NCBI GenBank assembly: GCA_003526435.1
Contig: DPWF01000418.1
Span: 3,032 to 10,194, forward strand
DNA length: 7,163 nucleotides
Origin: Chitinophagaceae bacterium
Lineage (GTDB): Bacteria > Bacteroidota > Bacteroidia > Chitinophagales > Chitinophagaceae
Reading direction: 5' to 3'
The notes beneath the pieces were generated by a model that saw nothing but the letters and a program-made list of their open reading frames with translations, ran no database searches and was not told where the DNA came from. How positions within the stretch are numbered: the stretch's first letter is position 1; every line of letters starts with the position of its first letter. Shown here piece after piece: positions 1-6,600 of the stretch. The translations under genes were made by a program, and so were the position numbers.

Positions 1-433
1 AACTCCAGAAAACACCACTTCCTTCTTTGAAACTTTTTGAATGGATATCTACTTTATCGCTTACCATGAATGCACTGTAGAAACCCAATCCGAAATGACC
101 GATGATGCTGGCATCTTTGTATTTATTTACAAATTCCTCAGCTCCGCTGAATGCCACCTGATTGATGTATTTGTCTACTTCTTCGCCTGTCATCCCCACA
201 CCACGGTCAATAATACTCAGGGTTTTTTCCTGGGTATCCAGGATCACGTCAATTCTCAGTTCACCAATATCGCCCTTGGCTTCCCCGATGGAGGACAGGG
301 TTTTCAATTTCTGACTGGCATCTACGGCATTGCTTACCAGTTCCCGAAGGAAAATTTCATGGTCACTGTACAGGAATTTCTTAATAATGGGGAATATATT
401 CTCCGTTTGAACACGAATCTGGCCTTTTTGCAT
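1..433 (-). CDS. htpG: Molecular chaperone HtpG (Hsp90 family), N-terminal part, cut by window edge
   Basis: The protein is a cytosolic ATP-dependent dimeric chaperone of the Hsp90 family. Translating the minus strand from the ATG at 433-431 gives 144 codons that run off the window, so only part of the N-terminal GHKL ATPase domain is present; whole proteins are roughly 600-680 residues. It opens MQKGQIRV and then [21 protein letters not shown]. Nucleotide-binding motifs are visible: [10 protein letters not shown] at residues 31-40 (E31 is the probable catalytic Glu, N35 the Mg-associated Asn), DRGVGM at 76-81, and the glycine-rich lid segment [15 protein letters not shown] at 110-124. DRGVGM replaces the DNGIGM/DNGVGM of proteobacterial HtpG and INQVAFSG follows; as I recall both variants are usual in Bacteroidota, so they are a lineage mark and not a defect. 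The start matches the family N-terminus. Only a weak purine run (AAGAGA) precedes it. It is transcribed divergently from the large gene at 600. Identification is very secure. Confidence 0.97.
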   Translation of the reverse strand, partial: MQKGQIRVQTENIFPIIKKFLYSDHEIFLRELVSNAVDASQKLKTLSSIGEAKGDIGELRIDVILDTQEKTLSIIDRGVGMTGEEVDKYINQVAFSGAEEFVNKYKDASIIGHFGLGFYSAFMVSDKVDIHSKSFKEGSGVFWS

Positions 434-568
434 GGTTCTCTTGTTTTTGCGCAAATGAACAAAGAAAGTACCAAATGGTAGCAAACTGACAGGTTGACAA
501 GTTATCCACTTAAACAAAATTTAATGATAGAATGACGCCGGGAAAAAATGTCATTTCGGTTGGATCGC

Positions 569-576
569 TACATTTG
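569..576 (+). promoter_or_regulatory. Bacteroidota-type -7 promoter box (TACATTTG) for the large gene
   Basis: TACATTTG matches the Bacteroidota primary sigma factor -7 consensus TAnnTTTG exactly, 23 bases before the ATG at 600. It predicts a start of transcription near 582-585 and a short leader of about 15-18 bases. The leader (AAAACAAACTCAAATCC) is A-rich and lacks a Shine-Dalgarno sequence, as is common in this phylum. No good -33 TTTG lies at the usual 17-23 base spacing, which lowers confidence. Location and consensus are seen; promoter activity is inferred. Confidence 0.5.
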
Positions 577-590
577 TTATCCAAAACAAA
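573..590. repeat. Short inverted repeat TTTGTT-N6-AACAAA at the predicted transcription start
   Basis: Six-base arms TTTGTT (573-578) and AACAAA (585-590) flank ATCCAA. The left arm includes the TTTG of the -7 box, so the palindrome straddles the predicted transcription start. It is AT-rich and short. It could be an operator or simply chance. Confidence 0.3.
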
Positions 591-599
591 CTCAAATCC

Positions 600-671
600 A
601 TGAGAAAACTGTACCTGAGCCGTTTCATCGGAATGCTATGCCTTGCCGTAATTACTATCGTTACCCAGGCC
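600..671 (+). other. Sec signal peptide
   Basis: Residues 1-24 show a basic N-terminus (MRKLYLSR), a hydrophobic core (FIGMLCLAVITIV) and a TQA-QT junction consistent with signal peptidase I cleavage after Ala24. Cys14 lies inside the core and is not followed by the pattern expected of a lipobox, so a lipoprotein is unlikely. Confidence 0.9.
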
Positions 672-3600
672 CAAACCATCGGATGGAACTTTACCACAGC
701 TACCCCTTCTACCACTACCGCAAATATTACCGCTTCCGATATAAGCAGGGGTAATAATAATGGTACAACCAATGAGCTCATTACCACTACTTCAGCATCA
801 AGCACCTATCCCGGGTTTTCTGCCGGGGGTAATGCAGGTGTGGCTGCAAGAATTGGCGCCCTGAACCAGGCTGCTAACGGAAGTGCTTATTTTGAATTTA
901 CGCTTACGCCTGCCAATGGTTATGGGTTTAATTTAACAGGCATCAGTTTTGGTACCCGAAGCACAGGTACGGCCCCACAGGCATATACCATTAGATCCAG
1001 TGCCGACAATTTTGCTGCAGATATTGTTGTGGGAACTATCAGCAATAACAGTTCATGGAGTTTGAAAACACATACAGGTCTTACTTTTAGTGCTTCTACA
1101 GCCACTACTTTCCGTATCTATGGATATAATGGCGCCGGCTCACCAGCAGCCAATACAACCAACTGGCGCATCGATGATCTTGTATTATCAGTGAACGCAA
1201 ATGTTCCTGCCAATATATCGACCTTATCGTCCCTTGCATTAAGTACAGGTTCTTTAACGCCTTCATTTGCATCCGGCAATTTTACTTATAGCAGTACAGT
1301 TCCTGCTGCAGTTAACAATATTACTGTTACACCTGTTGCTACAGATGCCCTTGCAAACATCACTGTAAATGGTACTCCTGTTGCAAACGGAAATAATTCT
1401 CAGTCAATCACTTTAAATACCGGCGTCAATAATATAACCATACAGGTTACGGCTCAGGATGGTATTACTGTTTCTACTTACAGCATCCAGGTTACACGCG
1501 AAGTACCGGGTAATCCTTTACTGTTTGCCAATCCCACCAATTTTGATTTTGGCAATCAATGTATCAATACCATTGCCAATGCGTCGTTCACTGTAAATGG
1601 TACCGATTTAGATGGAAGTGCTGTTACCGTTATCGCACCTACCGGCTTTAGTGTTGCCACAACAGTTAATGGTAGTTATGGAAACAGCATTCAACTTAAT
1701 TATGCAGGTAATACTTTAAATACTACTACTGTTTATGTGCGCTTTGCGCCTCTAGCAGTTCAATCATACCAGAACAGTTTTATCCTTTCCGGAGGAGGTG
1801 CATCACTTTCTTATCCTGTAACGGGTAATGGCGTTAATAACAGCGCTTCTGTTAATACACAACTGATCAGCAACATAGGTTTCAATAATGCTTTGCTTGC
1901 CGGAAATATTACCGATGCAGGTTGTTCACCCGTTTCTGCATATGGATTCGAATACAGCACGACCAATAATTTTGCTAACGGAACCGGCACTATCATTTCT
2001 TCAACTAATTTATCAGGCAACAGTTTTAGTGCTGCACTCAATGGTTTAAGTGCCAATACTATTTATTATGTAAAAGCATTCGTTACCAATGCAGGCGGCA
2101 CAGCTTATGGCCCTCAACAATCTTTTATTACCACTGCCCAGCCTGTAATCATGGCACAGCAAGCTGCATTGGCCTACACACAAAACTTTGATAATATTTC
2201 GAGCTGGACCAATGGTTTTACTTCTGATAATGGCGCCCTTAATTTCGGGCCTGTTGCTGTAAATGCCAATGGAAACATTCCTAACGGCACCAGAACCACT
2301 ACAGCAACAAATAGTTTCAGCAGTGGATCATCAGGCGGTGTTCAGCGCGGAAGTGCTGGAAACCTTGTTTTATTGGCAACCGGCGGCACAGACAACAGCA
2401 GTGCTGTGGCCGTTGATTTATTGCTTGATTTTACCGGCGTTAATGCAGGAACCATTGGCTTTAACTGGGCCTCTGTGAATAACAGTACTGGCGACAGAAA
2501 AGGCTCTCTTCGGGTGTATGGTAGTGTCGACGGAATTAATTTCACTGAAATTACAGCGGCGGCTGTTTTGAATATTACCAATAATGTTCTCACCAATGGA
2601 ACAATATCGGGTATTGCATTACCTTCTAACTTCAGCAACAATCCAAATGCCAGGCTGCGATTCTATTATTACAATGGCAATGGAGGAACAACAGGATCAA
2701 GACCTAAGATCAGCATCGACAATCTTATAGTGAGAGGATATACACCTGGTGATGTAACTGCTCCACAGGTTATCAGTTACAATCCTGCTCAGGGTGCAAC
2801 AGGCATTACTCCTTCAGGTTCTATTGCTGTAACATTCAGTGAAACGATTGTTCCCGGAACAGGTAATATCACTTTACACAATACTACCAATGGTACCAGT
2901 CAGGTTTTCAGTATCAATGATCCTTCTATTACCATTGCTGCAGAAACAGTAAGTCTGAATACCAACCTTGCTGCCTTCAAATCTTATTATGTAACCATCG
3001 ACGCAGGCGCTTTGGTGGATCTGGGTGGCAATTCTTTTGCAGGTATTGCTGCCAACACATGGAGCTTTACCACCGGCGCACCTCCAACCAGTTTTAATTT
3101 TAATGATTGTATCAACAATCTTCCGGGAGGTTTTACACAGTATAGTGTTACCGGTGCACAGGTTTGGGGTTGTACCACATTTGGTAAAACAGGTAATGCT
3201 GTTCAGATCAATGGCTTTGTGAGCGGGGCCCAGATCAATGAAGACTGGCTTATTTCACCAGCGTTTGATTTATCCGGTTTTGATTATCCATTATTGAGTT
3301 TTGCATCCCGCGTTCGATTTGCAGGACCATCTTTAAAACTCATGGTCTCTACAAATTATACAGGCACAGGTGATCCTAACCTGGCACAATGGACCGAAAT
3401 CAATGGACGTTTTGCAGAACCTGAATCTGATGTTTGGACCACCAGTGATCAGATCGATCTCTCTGCTTATAAAACAGCATCCGTACACATTGCTTATGTG
3501 TACACTTCCTCTCCAACTTTAAATGCGGCCAGATGGACGCTTGATGATTTCAGCATAACCAATTCTGCCACACCTGCTGCGCCCGGAGTTGATATAAGAG

Positions 3601-6600
3601 GCGGAAATATTGATTTTGATTATGTGGCAAATGGTCAAACATCAACCAACAGAACTTTCTCAGTGGAAGGATACAATGTAAGCGGTGATATCACGGTATC
3701 TGCACCAACAGGTTTTGAAATCAGCCTGGATGGCAACAGTTTTACCGCTTCATTAACCATCCCATCAACAGACGCTAATACGCGTAAAACCATTTATGCA
3801 CGTTTCAGACCTGTAGCGGCTGATCAGATTTATACGGGTCAGGTAACTGCAACCATTACAAATACCAACAATACTGTAACCGGCATAAGTTTTACCGGCA
3901 CTTCACTGAGAACATTGAAAGTCGTGAACTGGAACCTGGAATGGTTTGGAAGTACTGCATCTGGTCTTGGCCCAAACAATAAAGATCTTCAGCAGCAAAA
4001 TGTTCAAACCGTTCTTAATACGCTGAAAGCAGATGTGTATGCATTGGTTGAAATTGTTGACACATTACGTTTCAAAGCAGTAGCAGAAGCTTTACCTGGT
4101 AATTATGAGTATGTAGTGAATACCTATGGTTCTTATGCCGATGATGTAAATGATCCTGATTATGCGGGTGCACAAAAATTAGGTTTTATCTACAATAAAG
4201 ATGTAGTGAAAAAATTAAGCACAAGACCCATACTGAAAGCCAGCACCGGTAATGCCTTTAACAGTTGGGCCAGTGGTCGTTTCCCCTTCCTTATGCAGGC
4301 TGAGGTAACGCTAAATGGCGCAACAAGTGTGGTTGATTTTATTGTGATACATGCCAAAGCAAATACCGGCAACACTGCAGATAAGATTGAAGGTTATGAA
4401 AGAAGGAAAGCAGGTGCAGATGAATTAAAAGATTCGCTGGATGCTGTCTTCCCGAATAACCGTATCATCATACTCGGCGATATGAATGATGATTTCGACA
4501 AAACCATTACAACTGAAATGGCTCCTGTAACGGTTAGCTCATACAGTTCATTCCTGAATGATGCTACAAATTATACACCGATTACTTTACCATTAAGTTT
4601 AACCGGCAACAGCTCTACTGCATCATTCCCTGATATGATTGATCATGTAATCACTTCTAGTGAGATGAGTATTGCCTATGTGCAGAACTCGGCAAAAGTG
4701 TTCAGAGATGTGTTGACATTAATTAATGGTTATGCAAGCACCACTTCTGACCACTTCCCTATTATTACAAAATATGACTGGCGTTATTTCAGCAAGCCAA
4801 CCATCAGCGTTACTGATCTGGGATTCTTTACCAATGCGGGTGTTTGCTCCACAACAACAACATTACCCACACCTGCTGTTACAGGTTTCAATACCATCGT
4901 ATCCATCACGAGCGATGCACCGCAAAGTTTTCCTGTAGGTATAACAAAAGTTACCTGGACGGCCACAGATATTTATGGCAACAGCAGTACCAAAGAGCAG
5001 CTCATTACAGTTACGGATAATCAAAAACCAACTATCCAGGCCCCTCAGGCAGTTAGTGTAGTTAATGACAATGGTGCCTGCTACGCAACAATTGCATCTC
5101 TGGGTACTCCAATAGTTGCAGACAACTGTGGTATTGCATCTGTTACCAACAATGCTCCGGCATTATTCCCTGTTGGTACTACCATTGTAACCTGGACAGC
5201 TACAGATATTCATGGCAATATTACTGATACGGCTAAACAGGAGGTTACTGTAATTGACAACCAGCCACCTGCCGTAACTGTAACTGCGATATCCATACCT
5301 GCGCAAACCGGAAGATGTGATGCCATCATCAGCATCACTCAACCAGATGCAAGCGACAATTGTGGTATCGCTACCATTACAGGAGTAAGAAGCGATGGTT
5401 TACAATTAACTGATGCTTTCCCAACCGGCACTACTACCATTAGCTGGACCGTTATGGATGTGAATGGAAATATTCGTACCGCTACACAAAGCATACAGGT
5501 AGCCGATAATCAGGCCCCACAAATTGCATGTGCAGGTAATCTATCATTCTGTCAGTCTGACAATAACCAGTATACCGTTCCTGTTATTGGTGTTACTGAT
5601 AATTGTGGAATTGCTACTATCGCATACAGCATATCCGGTGCCACCACTCGCAGTGGAACCGGTGGAGACATCAGCGGTATTTTCAACACCGGTGTTTCAA
5701 CAGTACTTATTACTGTTACGGATATAAATGGCAACAACAGCACCTGTAATTTCACAGTAACTGTTACCAATCCGCCAACAGCCATAATTACAACCAGCAA
5801 CCCTGATGCTTTCTGTAATCAGTTCGTATTATCTGGAAACAGTGGCAGCTATAGTTACAAGTGGTACCTGAACAATGCAGTGGTGAGTACAGGCAGCCAA
5901 CTGAATCTTGGTCTTACAAATACAGACGGCACATACTCACTCACCATTACGGATGCTGCAGGTTGCAGCAGTGCCAACAGCGCATCGTTCACATATCAGA
6001 AACAACATCTGGTAAGCAATTATACCATCCTTGCTTATGAAGAAGTAAAACTGGGTGAATCGAACACAGTTGCCAGCGGTAGTGTAGGTGTAATGAACAG
6101 ACGTGGTGAGGCTTCCTTCGACAGAAACAGTTCTGTAGCTGCTCCTGGTGCATTTGTAAAAGCGCCAAGGATTGACCTCGATGGATCGGGCATCAATATT
6201 CCGACCAAAATTTATGGTTCAGCAACCGTAAGTTTACCAACCATGTTTTATAATACCAGCAATACACGTAACCTCCCGAGCACTACTGTTCAGAAGAATA
6301 CAACAGTTACACTGAGTGGTAATTATAACAATATAACCATCAAAGAAAACGCAACGGTTACTTTAAGCGGTACTGTTTTCGGAACAATTAAAGCAGATAA
6401 AGGCGCCAACATCCGCTTTACGGCTGCTTCTGTAAGCATTGAAGAATTAATTGTTGAAGAAGGCAGTAAAACAGCTTACAGCCATATCAGTTTCAGTGGC
6501 GGCACCCAAATTAAAGTAAGTAAGAAAGTAAGTATTGGTGATCGTGTTCTGTTGAACCCCGACAACCATAAAGTAATTTTCTATATGGGTGATACTAAAT

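Larger units (their letters stand above)
501..590 (+). repeat. Direct repeat GTTATCCA...AAACAAA, two copies
   Basis: GTTATCCA occurs at 501-508 and again at 576-583, 75 bp apart and in the same orientation. Each copy is followed closely by an AAACAAA tract (512-518 and 584-590). Each copy contains a nine-base match with one mismatch to the DnaA box TTATCCACA: TTATCCACT at 502-510 and TTATCCAAA at 577-585. The second copy overlaps the predicted transcription start of the large gene. The repeat is directly seen; binding by DnaA or any other protein is speculative. Confidence 0.4.
434..599. promoter_or_regulatory. Divergent intergenic region between htpG and the secreted nuclease gene
   Basis: This 166-bp AT-rich gap separates two divergent starts, so it should carry both promoters. 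The rightward promoter is listed separately. For htpG (minus strand) the best candidate is a degenerate TACCATTTG (complement of 471-479), one base longer than TAnnTTTG, with a TTG 17 bases upstream; this is weak. No CIRCE-type heat-shock inverted repeat (TTAGCACTC-N9-GAGTGCTAA) is visible. The region also holds a repeated GTTATCCA element and a short inverted repeat, listed separately. No small ORF or RNA gene is supported here. Confidence 0.6.

Noticed and set aside
41..481. Plus-strand open frame of 146 codons
   Set aside because: It lies almost wholly antisense to htpG, whose minus-strand reading is an unmistakable Hsp90 N-terminus; the plus-strand translation resembles no family.
494..499. 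TTGACA, a perfect sigma-70 -35 hexamer of the proteobacterial type
   Set aside because: There is no TATAAT-like hexamer at a 16-18 base spacing, and Bacteroidota use the TTTG / TAnnTTTG promoter type, for which a match exists nearer the gene.
548..754. Plus-strand open frame of 68 codons overlapping the start of the large gene
   Set aside because: It runs into the signal peptide region in another frame, has a Tyr/His/Arg-rich translation without recognisable features, and is best explained as a shadow frame.
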